Assembly: GCA_051746765.1 (NCBI GenBank)
Contig: JBNJFK010000013.1
Span: 1 to 22,141 of the forward strand
Reading direction: 5' to 3'
Source: JBBEBE01 sp051746765
GTDB lineage: Bacteria; Bacteroidota; Rhodothermia; Balneolales; Balneolaceae
DNA length: 22,141 bases
How positions within the stretch are numbered: position 1 is the stretch's first letter; every line of letters begins with the position of its first letter. Shown here one piece after another: positions 7,901 to 14,986 of the stretch. A program made the position numbers and the translations under genes. Under the pieces are notes generated by a model. It did not search any database and had not been told where the DNA came from. It saw only the letters and a list, made by a program, of their open reading frames with translations.

Positions 7901-8334
7901 AGCGCCTGTATCTGTTCAATCCACCGGATCAGATCGTGTCGAAATGCAGCCGGGTCCCGGTCAAACGACTCGTTGTAGCCGAAAAAAGCGATCAGATGAT
8001 CGGCCCGGAGACGTTCCAGATGATCGTGAAGTTCTCCGTATCCCGGATGGGCCCTCGGTTGATGGTCCAGCCGATCTCCGGTAAAGGCGAGGGGGCGAAA
8101 ATGGAGCTCTTGTTCGGGCCACCCCAGGTGAAGCCAGGTCTCCACCCATCCGTCGTGTTGCATTCGGTCGGGAATCCCGCCTCCGACCCATGTGATTCGA
8201 TCACCGTTTTCAAACGGGCCGTTTGTCGAAGAGGAATCCCTGCTGCAGCCGAGAAGGAGCAGCGTGAAGAGAAGACCGAGCATGCCGGCCGTTCTGCTGA
8301 CTGAAGTTCCCGGTCCAACTCGTTTCAATCGCAT
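4984..8334 (-). CDS. Multidomain lipoprotein: SGNH hydrolase-like, PVC-type dehydrogenase propeller, HEAT-like, ThuA
   Basis: A 1116-residue protein. The start at 8334 puts a lipoprotein signal peptide at the N-terminus (lipobox LLGC, Cys30); a start 14 codons upstream would weaken it. Residues about 44-243 are SGNH-like, with RMQHDGW, FFGYNES and THNGIHPNEAG; the usual GDS serine block is not evident. Residues about 345-695 match the PVC-type membrane-bound dehydrogenase propeller (INPVQLKADHRGRIWAA, DENGDGVAD, HHSANNI, NPHG, SDWHN). Residues about 700-805 are helical and HEAT-like. Residues about 835-1080 are ThuA-like, with VVFVTGDEEYRSEESMPM and GFRTATHAF. No CxxCH haem site is present, unlike many family members. 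ThuA and these propellers are often tied to sugar use in Planctomycetes and Bacteroidota; the substrate here is unknown. It stands alone downstream of the MFS gene. Confidence 0.85.
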   Translation of the reverse strand: MRLKRVGPGTSVSRTAGMLGLLFTLLLLGCSRDSSSTNGPFENGDRITWVGGGIPDRMQHDGWVETWLHLGWPEQELHFRPLAFTGDRLDHQPRAHPGYGELHDHLERLRADHLIAFFGYNESFDRDPAAFRHDLIRWIEQIQALDLSHRQDSLKITLISPIAFESGVHSDLPSGNGLNRQLSAITGVMHEVAAERGLPFVDLFHASQRLYRMSDQPVTHNGIHPNEAGHRWLGQEIVRQLSGRIPSVNRERMEWIREAVVEKSWYWFNRYRATSGNDIWGTRGVIQGNRETQERELIMLDSLTENRDRKIHARLRGKPWRGEDGNVPEPLPVETTLENADEVRYLSPAEAHETVQVADSLEVGLFASEAEFPELINPVQLKADHRGRIWAAAWATYPKWEPMEEMNDRILVLEDENGDGVADQSTIFAEVHNPTGFEFWNDGVVVVSAPNILYLRDTDGDDRADVRQILFSGIDSADTHHSANNILFSPDGWVYYQRGVFLRSNIETPWSEPLESTRPGLYRFNPRTAEVEFVVENDPNPHGISMDDEGRLLITDATTGRAWQVVRGEEGFRKERLLDHTVRPVPGNMLVSSSHLPASLDGSFLIFNVIDFQGAKAYHLENQEDGQLWGEEIGDLFWSDDPNFRPTDGAVGLDGALYVSDWHNAVIGHLQHNLRDPMRDHSHGRIYRIHAPDRQLQSVPDLESASVEELLGHLSHPVASVRQKVRVRLSGRDRSAVLKEMNRLSEKLDEGELDQARHLLELLWLSQQMNRPSTEILNRLLDHTDDSIQRAAESVRWELRHKEQRRSGVRPLWQTEEASREDSTTGVVPGLEEEPPLVVFVTGDEEYRSEESMPMVARLLMREAGVRAEVLFATSDGVIDPNRLDHIEGLELLEEADMMVLFTRFRQLPEKQAQFILDFAESGKPMAGFRTATHAFRYGDDHDFEWLNEEWPQEVFGLPWIRHHGHESSTQVRTVPDVSAHPVLRGVGPFHARSWLYESSQLHPRAVPLLTGESVRGADPEGERFGPKWPVAWTHRIRGEGGTSRVFFTTLGHPKDFKRESMRRLALQGIYWALGLEEEIPEEGLPVQLDHPYDPNPSGFGEQFKPNLRPEDLFSP

Positions 8335-8380
8335 GATGTCGTCAATGGCAGGGATGTCCAATCCGTTCCAATTCACAAGT

Positions 8381-8415
8381 GTCCGGGGTCTGGTTCACGT
8401 TCTGACTCTCCGGAC
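8381..8415. promoter_or_regulatory. Inverted repeat upstream of the lipoprotein gene
   Basis: GTCCGG (8381-8386) and CCGGAC (8410-8415) are perfect 6 bp arms in the 112 bp gap between the MFS gene and the lipoprotein gene. The gap also has a TTGACT sequence (minus strand, near 8436-8431), but no good -10 at the right distance. An operator or mRNA hairpin is possible. Confidence 0.3.
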
Positions 8416-8432
8416 AATACAACACCTGAGTC

Positions 8433-8454
8433 AAAAAGGGTACCGCTCAAGCGG
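8433..8454 (-). terminator. Possible weak terminator at the end of the MFS gene
   Basis: On the minus strand, CCGCTTGAGCGG (8454-8443) overlaps the last MFS codons and forms a 4-5 bp GC stem. Five bases later comes a run of five T (8437-8433). The stem is short and the T-run offset, so termination would be leaky at best. It lies where the haem-locus transcript would be expected to end. Confidence 0.35.
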
Positions 8455-9712
8455 CTTCGCTCACCACGGGTGCGCGAAGGAGTCGCGTGGCAATCCAGAT
8501 CGTGGAAGCGACGACCAGTGCAGTTGCTACGAAGGACAAACCGTAGTGGATCGAAAAGAGAGCTCCTCCCCACGTGGGGCCAATCACCCGACCCAGTCCC
8601 GAGAGGCCCTGTGCCGTCCCCATCACCTCGCCCACACGCTCCTCCTCCGCCTCCTGGGAGATCAAGCTGGTGATGGTCGGTGTATTGAGGCTCTTGCCCA
8701 ACGCCATGATGCCGAGAAAGAGAGCCAGCATCCAGGTTGAGTTGGAAAACGGGATGAGACCAAGACCAATCACCATAAGGATGTTCCCCACCATAAAGAG
8801 GGACTCTTCCCGAAAGCGTCGTGTGAGCGGTCGTATCAAAAAGCCCTGAACGATCACGACGATCACACCAATATAGAAGAATTGAATACCGACCTGTTCG
8901 GCCGTCATCGAAAGAATTGATTCTGCAAAGAGAGGAAACGCACTGTAGAGGCTCGACTCACCGAACGAAAGCAGAAAAAATCCGAATACCAAAAGAAGCA
9001 GAAACCCGCGTGCGTTCTCTCCCCGCTGTCTGGAGAGACGTTTCCAGAATCGAGGCATGAATAGGCTGGGGCGAGACGGTTCCATCGGTCGTTCCACAGA
9101 GGTATCGACCGTCTCCTCCAGTTTGAACCAGACCATCAAGAAACTGCAGAGTGAAAGAAAGGCCGCAAAAAATCCGGGTAGAGCAAACCGGTTCGTCTCC
9201 ATCCACCCGGCCAGCGTGGTCAGACCGGTTGACGCCACCAGTTGATGAAAAGATTCATGAATGAGCAGAGTCGCCAGTGCCGGACCCACCACAAAACCAA
9301 TGCCGAACGCGGCACCGATCAGACCCATGCCACGGGCTCGATCCTCAACAGAGGTCACATCCGAAATATAGGCTTGAGCCGTCGAGATATTGCCACCCAT
9401 GACACCCGCGACAATACGAGAGATGAACAGCAGCGAGAGCGACTCTGCCAAACCGAATAGTATGTAGGCCAGTACCGCTCCAAACGTACTGATAAGCATG
9501 ATCGGTCGGCGGCCCACACGATCGGAGAGACCCCCCCAAATCGGAGAGAAAATCAACTGCATAAAGGAGTAGACACTATAGAGCAGGCCGATGGTAACGG
9601 CCGATGCCTGAAACTCCTGAGCATAAAAAGGGAGAAGCGGGAGCACAATCCCGAATCCCATCAGATCAATTACGACGACCAGAAAAACCGTTCCCAGTGC
9701 AGATTTCTTCAT
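8447..9712 (-). CDS. MFS transporter, DHA1 (TetA-like) drug:H+ antiporter family
   Basis: A 421-residue membrane protein of normal length for 12-helix MFS carriers. Motif D1 is in helix 1 (DLMGFGIVLPLLPFY, 16-30), motif A in loop 2-3 (GGLSDRVGRRPIM, 60-72), motif B in helix 4 (RIVAGVMGG, 99-107) and the antiporter motif C in helix 5 (GFVVGPALA, 139-147). A longer charged loop at about 215-245 divides the two halves. Motif C marks proton-coupled exporters. Its ATG overlaps the esterase stop as ATGA (9712-9709), so it is probably translated with the esterase and hemL. The substrate cannot be read from the sequence: drug, siderophore or another small molecule are all open. Family call is strong. 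Confidence 0.85.
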   Translation of the reverse strand: MKKSALGTVFLVVVIDLMGFGIVLPLLPFYAQEFQASAVTIGLLYSVYSFMQLIFSPIWGGLSDRVGRRPIMLISTFGAVLAYILFGLAESLSLLFISRIVAGVMGGNISTAQAYISDVTSVEDRARGMGLIGAAFGIGFVVGPALATLLIHESFHQLVASTGLTTLAGWMETNRFALPGFFAAFLSLCSFLMVWFKLEETVDTSVERPMEPSRPSLFMPRFWKRLSRQRGENARGFLLLLVFGFFLLSFGESSLYSAFPLFAESILSMTAEQVGIQFFYIGVIVVIVQGFLIRPLTRRFREESLFMVGNILMVIGLGLIPFSNSTWMLALFLGIMALGKSLNTPTITSLISQEAEEERVGEVMGTAQGLSGLGRVIGPTWGGALFSIHYGLSFVATALVVASTIWIATRLLRAPVVSEAA

Positions 9713-10632
9713 CGACCAAAGCTCTCACTCACGAATGAGAGCAGATCCGGCAACCCCTCCCTCCAATAACTCCATGTGTGTTCCCCCTCGCGAATGCGAA
9801 ACTCAGCCTCCACATCCCGTTCAAGCAGAGCTTCATAGAGCGCCATGTTCCCTCGAATCAGAAAATCGTCGTCTCCACAATCGATCCAGAATCGAAGGGA
9901 GGCAAGCTGTGCTTCAGGCATCTCCCGGACCCGGTCCAGAACCGAGTGCTCGCGATAGTGAGGCGTCAAGCGCTCTTCTCCTTCCAGTCCTTCCTGAAAT
10001 GGAGTCCCCAGCAGATAATCCCAGCGTTGTTGAGGCATCGAAACAATCTCCTCGTCGGTAAAAACACCGGCACTCATGGGAACGACCGACGAAAAAAGGG
10101 TTGGGTTGTTCAAAGCCAGGATCAAAGACCCGTACCCACCCATCGAGAGCCCTCCAACCGCTCGAAATTCACGATCGGGTCGTGTTCGGTAGGTCTCGTC
10201 TACATGAGGGATCAACTCCTCGACAACGAAATCTTCATATCGGAGTGTCCCGTCATAATTATTGATGTACCAGCTCACTCCGGCGTCCGGCATGACAATA
10301 ATCATCGGCACCGACTCATCGTCGGTATACGATTGATCGGCCGTCTCGGCCGTCCGGCCGAACTGGACCCAGCCGGTCTCGTCATCACTGAATCCGTGCA
10401 GAAGATAGAGCACCGGATATCTTCGGTTCGAGTCCAGATAGCCCGGTGGAAAGTAGATTGAGTAGGAAACCGGTTCGCCCAGATGTTCGCTTTCCACTTC
10501 CAGACTCTCGACCACCTGACCACGATCCTGTGCCGTTACAGTACCGGTAAAAAGACACAGGAGGGTGATCATCCAGAGCACGGTACGGTACCGCTCGTTG
10601 GGATGAATGTACGAACGTCGGTCTTGGCTCAT
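9709..10632 (-). CDS. Secreted alpha/beta-hydrolase, putative esterase family (PF00756-like)
   Basis: A 307-residue enzyme with an N-terminal signal peptide whose cleavage is expected after TVTA (residue 34). The catalytic serine is Ser163 in GGLSMGGYG. The acid is in the DCGDDDF cluster (251-257) and the histidine is His285 in GEHTWSYW. RYPVLYLLHG (71-80) marks the oxyanion-hole region. The family includes esterase D, feruloyl esterases, mycolyltransferases and siderophore esterases of the Fes/IroE type, and the substrate cannot be chosen from sequence alone. The start is fixed at 10632 because its ATG overlaps the hemL stop (ATGA, 10632-10629); the frame stays open further upstream inside hemL. 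Its stop overlaps the MFS start in the same way. Coupling to hemL and a transporter hints at an iron or small-molecule link, which is inference. Confidence 0.85.
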   Translation of the reverse strand: MSQDRRSYIHPNERYRTVLWMITLLCLFTGTVTAQDRGQVVESLEVESEHLGEPVSYSIYFPPGYLDSNRRYPVLYLLHGFSDDETGWVQFGRTAETADQSYTDDESVPMIIVMPDAGVSWYINNYDGTLRYEDFVVEELIPHVDETYRTRPDREFRAVGGLSMGGYGSLILALNNPTLFSSVVPMSAGVFTDEEIVSMPQQRWDYLLGTPFQEGLEGEERLTPHYREHSVLDRVREMPEAQLASLRFWIDCGDDDFLIRGNMALYEALLERDVEAEFRIREGEHTWSYWREGLPDLLSFVSESFGR

Positions 10633-11936
10633 GATTCGCTGTTCTGGTTGAGGATCGATTGCAGGGACGCTTCGGTGGCAAGAACCACCTGATCCAGCTG
10701 ATCGTTCGTGTGAGCCGTCGAGATAAACCAACTCTCGAAGGGCGACGGCGGGAGCCAGACGCCACGCTCAAGCATTTCATGAAAAAATCGGCGAAACAAC
10801 TTCTGATCCGTCTTGTTCGCACTTTTGAAATCCTTTACATCGTCTCCGGTAAAAAAGACACTGAGCATTGATCCCTCCTGATGGAGCCGGACGTCAATCT
10901 GTCGGGCACGAAACAGGGTGCGCAAACGTCTTGCCAGTCGGGTCGATTTCTGCTCCAGTTCGACATAGAGTTCCGGATGATCATCCAGAGCTGTCAATTG
11001 AGCCAAACCGGCGTGCATGGCCAGTGGATTTCCAGAGAGGGTTCCGGCCTGATAGACGGGTCCGTCCGGAGAGATTCCGTCCATAATCTCTGCGCGACCT
11101 GCAAACGCACCAACCGGAAGGCCGCCCCCGATAATCTTCCCGAAGGTCACCAGATCGGCCCGGACCTGATATCGCTCCTGAGCTCCTCCACGTGCGAGTC
11201 GGAATCCGGTCATCACTTCATCAAAGACCAGCAGAGAACCATGTGCATCACAGAGCTTGCGAAGTCCCTCCAAAAATCCTTCAACCGGTGGTATGCATCC
11301 CATATTCCCTGCCACCGGCTCGACGATTACCGCAGCCACCTCTTCCTTGTTCTCCTTGAGCAGAGCTTCGACGCTCTCGAGATCATTGTAGTCGGCCACA
11401 AGCGTGTCCTCCGCCGTCCCGCGTGTAACCCCGGGGCTGCTCGGTGACCCAAGCGTCAAGGCGCCACTGCCTGCTTTGATCAAAAACGAGTCTGCATGTC
11501 CATGGTAATTCCCCTCGAACTTGATCACTTTCTCCCGACCCGTGACCCCCCGGGCCAGTCGAATCGCACTCATACACGCTTCGGTACCGGAATTGACCAT
11601 GCGAACCTTGTCGACACCCGGCACCATCTGAACCACTCGTTCGGCCATCTGCACCTCCACTTCGGCTGGTGCACCGAACGATGTGGATTGAAACGAGGCA
11701 TCCTGAATCGCTTTGATAACCGGGGGATAGGCATGGCCCAGAATCATCGGTCCCCACGATCCAACCATGTCGATGTAGCGATTTCCATCCTCGTCGATGA
11801 CAACGGCACCCTTGGCTCGCTTGACAAACACCGGACTTCCCCCGACCGACCGAAATGCACGGGCAGGCGAGTTGACCCCACCGGGGATGGTTCGGGTTGC
11901 GCGTTCGTAGAGTTTCCGGCTCCGTTCGTTCTGCAT
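10629..11936 (-). CDS. hemL: Glutamate-1-semialdehyde 2,1-aminomutase
   Basis: A 435-residue PLP enzyme that converts glutamate-1-semialdehyde to 5-aminolevulinate, the second committed step of the C5 haem route, in the cytoplasm. The N-terminus has PGGVNSPARAF, the PLP phosphate site is NSGTEACMSAIRLARG (115-130), GNYHGHAD follows, FDEVMTGFR is at 238-246, and the Schiff-base lysine is Lys267 in TFGKIIGGGLPVGAF. Length matches E. coli HemL. The start at 11936 has GGAG a few bases before it and lies 10 bp after the htpX stop. The stop overlaps the esterase start (ATGA). HemA, which makes the substrate, is encoded in the same cluster. Confidence 0.96.
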   Translation of the reverse strand: MQNERSRKLYERATRTIPGGVNSPARAFRSVGGSPVFVKRAKGAVVIDEDGNRYIDMVGSWGPMILGHAYPPVIKAIQDASFQSTSFGAPAEVEVQMAERVVQMVPGVDKVRMVNSGTEACMSAIRLARGVTGREKVIKFEGNYHGHADSFLIKAGSGALTLGSPSSPGVTRGTAEDTLVADYNDLESVEALLKENKEEVAAVIVEPVAGNMGCIPPVEGFLEGLRKLCDAHGSLLVFDEVMTGFRLARGGAQERYQVRADLVTFGKIIGGGLPVGAFAGRAEIMDGISPDGPVYQAGTLSGNPLAMHAGLAQLTALDDHPELYVELEQKSTRLARRLRTLFRARQIDVRLHQEGSMLSVFFTGDDVKDFKSANKTDQKLFRRFFHEMLERGVWLPPSPFESWFISTAHTNDQLDQVVLATEASLQSILNQNSES

Positions 11937-11946
11937 TCCGTCTCCG

Positions 11947-12837
11947 TTAATCCGTAAAGTTCTGCAGGGCGGCGATTCGATCTTCCAGTGGCGGATGCGT
12001 CATGAAGAATCGTTTGAGCCCTGATTTCTTGCCACCGGCAATTCCGAACGCCTGCATCGATTCCGGAAGCGGGCTCGGCTTCAACGCATCCTGTTTCAGA
12101 CGTTCGAGTGCACGAATCATCCCCTGCCGGCTGCCGAGTCGTGCACCGGCACGGTCGGCGTGAAACTCCCGCTTCCGGGAGAACCAGAAGACGATCGTGG
12201 AAGCGAGAATGGCGAGAACGATCTCGGTCACAATGGTCGCAACAAAATACCCGATTCCCAATCCCTCTTCATTTTTCAAAATGACCCGGTCGACCGTAAA
12301 TCCAACCACCCGGGCGATAAACATCACAAACGTGTTCACAACACCCTGGATCAGGGCGAGTGTGATCATGTCTCCATTGGCCACGTGTCCCACTTCATGA
12401 CCCATCACCGCTTCAATCTCCTCGCGTTCGAATCGCTGCAACATTCCGTCACTTACTGCAACCAACGCCTTGTTCCGGTTCCAGCCTGTCGCAAATGCGT
12501 TGGCCTGTTGTGCCGGAAAGATCCCGACATCCGGCATGCCGATTCCTGCCTGTTCGGCCTGGCGCCGAACCGTCTCCAACAACCATCGCTCGCTCTCGTT
12601 GGACGGTTGTTTGATCATGCGCGGCTTCATCGTCCACATCACGATTTTTCGAGAGAGCAGCAGAGAGATGAACGATCCCGCCATCCCGAACACCAGGCAG
12701 AAAATGAGCAAGGACTGAAGGTCCAGCTGTGTCCCGGTTTCATCCAGAATGGAGCCAACACCCAGCAAGCTCAGGGTAATACCTGCCACCACCAGAATGG
12801 CCAGGTTAGTTGCCAAAAACAGAAAAATTCTCTTCAT
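11947..12837 (-). CDS. htpX: HtpX family M48 membrane zinc metalloprotease
   Basis: A 296-residue inner-membrane protease that degrades damaged or misfolded membrane proteins with its active site facing the cytoplasm. Membrane segments are at about 4-26 and 40-62, and two more flank the protease core (about 158-180 and 196-218). The zinc site is HEVGH (147-151), with the third ligand Glu224 in REFHADRAGA. INAFATG-type and MTHPPLEDRI motifs match E. coli HtpX along the whole length. A strong AAGGAG Shine-Dalgarno seven bases before ATG 12837 and the 138 bp gap after hemB suggest it may also have its own promoter. Its place between hemB and hemL is unexpected, but gene order in related genomes was not checked. 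Confidence 0.95.
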   Translation of the reverse strand: MKRIFLFLATNLAILVVAGITLSLLGVGSILDETGTQLDLQSLLIFCLVFGMAGSFISLLLSRKIVMWTMKPRMIKQPSNESERWLLETVRRQAEQAGIGMPDVGIFPAQQANAFATGWNRNKALVAVSDGMLQRFEREEIEAVMGHEVGHVANGDMITLALIQGVVNTFVMFIARVVGFTVDRVILKNEEGLGIGYFVATIVTEIVLAILASTIVFWFSRKREFHADRAGARLGSRQGMIRALERLKQDALKPSPLPESMQAFGIAGGKKSGLKRFFMTHPPLEDRIAALQNFTD

Positions 12838-12867
12838 CGTCTACTCCTTAAATGATTTCAGTTCTGT

Positions 12868-12895
12868 GATCCGCGGTTTCACTTGTAAACGGATC
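12868..12895. promoter_or_regulatory. Imperfect palindrome in the hemB-htpX gap
   Basis: GATCC...GTTT pairs with AAAC...GGATC as a nine-pair hairpin with a three-base bulge (GCG on the + strand). It lies 31 bp upstream of the htpX start. No T-run follows on the minus strand. An operator for htpX or a 5'-UTR structure is possible. Confidence 0.3.
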
Positions 12896-12942
12896 AACAG
12901 AAGGTTTAACATACAAAAAGTTGATTGGAGACGTACACGAGA

Positions 12943-12962
12943 TTCCACCCTTTCGGGTCGAA
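12943..12962 (-). terminator. Short hairpin after hemB
   Basis: On the minus strand, TTC-G-ACCC, a GAAA tetraloop and GGGT-G-GAA give a seven-pair stem with one G/G mismatch, 14 bases after the hemB stop. No T-run follows. It could mark an RNA processing or attenuation site between hemB and htpX-hemL rather than a full terminator. Confidence 0.3.
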
Positions 12963-12975
12963 CCTCTCGTAGACG

Positions 12976-13974
12976 CTACGACTGATTCAACAACAATCGT
13001 GCCGCATCTTTCGCAAAATAGGTGGCAATCAGATCGGCGCCGGCACGCTTGAATCCAAGCAGGGCTTCCATCATAGCCGGTTTCTCTTCGAGCCACCCAT
13101 TTGCCGAGGCCGCTTTGAGCATTGCGTACTCTCCGGAAACATGATAGGCCGCCACCGGAACGGAGACGGCGTTACGGATCTCGCGTACGATGTCAAGATA
13201 GGGAAGTCCCGGTTTGACCATCACAATATCGGCCCCCTCTTGCACATCCAGAATCGCCTCCCGAGTCGCTTCGCGCCGGTTGGCCGGGTCCATCTGATAA
13301 CTTCGCTTGTCTCCGAAACCGGGAGCCGAATCGAGTGCATCCCGAAACGGACCGTAGTAACTCGATGCGTACTTCGCACTATACGCGAGAATCCCTGTGT
13401 GAGGAAAACCGGACTCCTCCAGTGCCTCCCGAATCCGACCGATCCGGCCATCCATCATGTCGGACGGTGCCACCAGATCGGCACCCGCTTCGGCATGGCT
13501 CACTGCCATTTTGGCAAGAATCGTGACCGACACGTCATTTAAAACCTGTCCGTCTTCAACCACACCGTCGTGACCATAGCTGGAGTAGGGGTCCAGGGCC
13601 ACATCCGTCATTACGGCCAGAGAAGGGGTCGTCTCTTTGATCTTCCGAACGGCTCGCTGCATGAGCCCTTCCGGGTCCAGTGCTTCACTGCCCTGGTTGT
13701 CCTTTCGTTCGTCCGGAACTTTGGCGAAAAGAAGGATCGAAGGGATCTGAAGCTCTACCAACGAATCCAACTCCTCGGTCAATCGGTCCAACGTAAACCG
13801 AAATACTCCCGGCATGGAGGGGATCTCCTCCTTGCCGTTTGTGCCTTCCATCACGAAGATCGGAGCAATCAGATCACTCGGATGAAGCCGATTCTCTTTC
13901 GCCATCTCCCGGATGCCGCTGCTCCATCTCAGTCGCCTCGGCCGTACATACGGCCACGATCCTTGTTCACTCAT
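12976..13974 (-). CDS. hemB: Delta-aminolevulinate dehydratase (porphobilinogen synthase), Mg-type
   Basis: A 332-residue cytoplasmic enzyme that condenses two 5-aminolevulinates to porphobilinogen. Lys201 (AYSAKYASSYYGPF) and Lys254 (VMVKPGLPYLD) are the Schiff-base lysines. The metal loop reads TDVALDPYSSYGHDG, with Asp in place of the three zinc cysteines, so it belongs to the zinc-independent, Mg-activated type known from Pseudomonas. The start at 13974 (MSEQGSWPYVRPRRLR) gives the usual family length and opening; in-frame ATGs at 14013 and 14037 are possible but none has a clear Shine-Dalgarno. It lies about 100 bp after the hemF stop on the same strand. The family call is very strong; the start is moderate. 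Confidence 0.95.
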   Translation of the reverse strand: MSEQGSWPYVRPRRLRWSSGIREMAKENRLHPSDLIAPIFVMEGTNGKEEIPSMPGVFRFTLDRLTEELDSLVELQIPSILLFAKVPDERKDNQGSEALDPEGLMQRAVRKIKETTPSLAVMTDVALDPYSSYGHDGVVEDGQVLNDVSVTILAKMAVSHAEAGADLVAPSDMMDGRIGRIREALEESGFPHTGILAYSAKYASSYYGPFRDALDSAPGFGDKRSYQMDPANRREATREAILDVQEGADIVMVKPGLPYLDIVREIRNAVSVPVAAYHVSGEYAMLKAASANGWLEEKPAMMEALLGFKRAGADLIATYFAKDAARLLLNQS

Positions 13975-14071
13975 CGGTCGTTTCGTTTGGTTGTTCAGAG
14001 TTTGTGAAAGCATGTTCGCAATATAGAGGAGAGGCATCGGATTTCAGAGTCCATCACCGACCTTCAATCCA

Positions 14072-14986
14072 TCAAACCCACTCTTCAGGCTCGCGTAGAA
14101 TCCGTATCAGCTCCGCTTCACGACTATCCGCTTCCGGTTCGACCCGATAGCTCCACTGCACACGTGGCGGTAGACTCATGAGGATCGACTCGATTCGACC
14201 TCCGGTTTTGAGGCCAAAAAGTGTGCCCCGGTCGTGAATCAAATTGAACTCCACATAGCGACCGCGGCGCAGCTCCTGCCAACGCCTCTCCTCCTCTCCG
14301 TAGGGTTCCTTTCGCCTGCGCTCGGCAATCGGCAGCCAGGAGTCCAAAAAGCGGTCTCCCGCATCCGTCACAAACGCGTGCCACTGCTTGGCCGTTCGCT
14401 CCTCTGTCTCCCGAAGATAGTCGAAAAAGAGGCCTCCAATTCCCCGCGCCTCTCCGCGATGATGGTTGAAAAAGTAGTCGTCACACTGCTCCTTGAACTC
14501 CGCATAGAGCGACTCTCCATGGCGATCACACACCTCTTTCCATACCCGATGAAAATGAACGGCATCTTCACGAAAGAGGTACGCCGGGGTCAGGTCGGCC
14601 CCGCCGCCATACCAGCGATCCACGACCTCGGTCATCTCTTCATTCCCGTATAGCTCGAAAAACCGAAAATTCGCATGCACGATCGGAACCATCGGGTTTC
14701 GCGGATGAAGCACCAGAGAGAGCCCGGTAGCAAAAAACCAGCCCTGGTCCACACCAAAATGGTTCTGGATCGCTTCCGGCAGGGCACCATGAACCGCCGA
14801 CACATTCACGCCCCCCTTCTCGATGAGCGCTCCTCCCTCCATCACACGCGTCCGGCCACCGCCTCCCCCGGCCCGCGTCCAGAGATCCTCCTCGAACCGC
14901 CCCGAACCGTCCAACTCCTCCAAAGCGCCGGTAATCCGGTCCTGCAGATTCTCTACATAGTGACTGAATTTATTTTTCAGACTCAT
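14072..14986 (-). CDS. hemF: Oxygen-dependent coproporphyrinogen III oxidase
   Basis: A 304-residue cytoplasmic enzyme that oxidatively decarboxylates two propionates of coproporphyrinogen III to give protoporphyrinogen IX, using O2. Family blocks seen: GGGGRTRVMEGGALIEKGGV near residue 41, NPMVPIVHANFRFFE, WYGGGADLTPAYLF, GIGGLFFDYL, FNLIHDRGTLFGLKTGGR and ILMSLPPRVQWSYR near the end. Length equals that of E. coli HemF. The ATG overlaps the hemE stop (ATGA, 14986-14983). Use of HemF rather than the radical-SAM HemN in the cluster fits an aerobic lifestyle; HemN may exist elsewhere. The product needs a protoporphyrinogen oxidase that is not in this window. Confidence 0.97.
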   Translation of the reverse strand: MSLKNKFSHYVENLQDRITGALEELDGSGRFEEDLWTRAGGGGGRTRVMEGGALIEKGGVNVSAVHGALPEAIQNHFGVDQGWFFATGLSLVLHPRNPMVPIVHANFRFFELYGNEEMTEVVDRWYGGGADLTPAYLFREDAVHFHRVWKEVCDRHGESLYAEFKEQCDDYFFNHHRGEARGIGGLFFDYLRETEERTAKQWHAFVTDAGDRFLDSWLPIAERRRKEPYGEEERRWQELRRGRYVEFNLIHDRGTLFGLKTGGRIESILMSLPPRVQWSYRVEPEADSREAELIRILREPEEWV

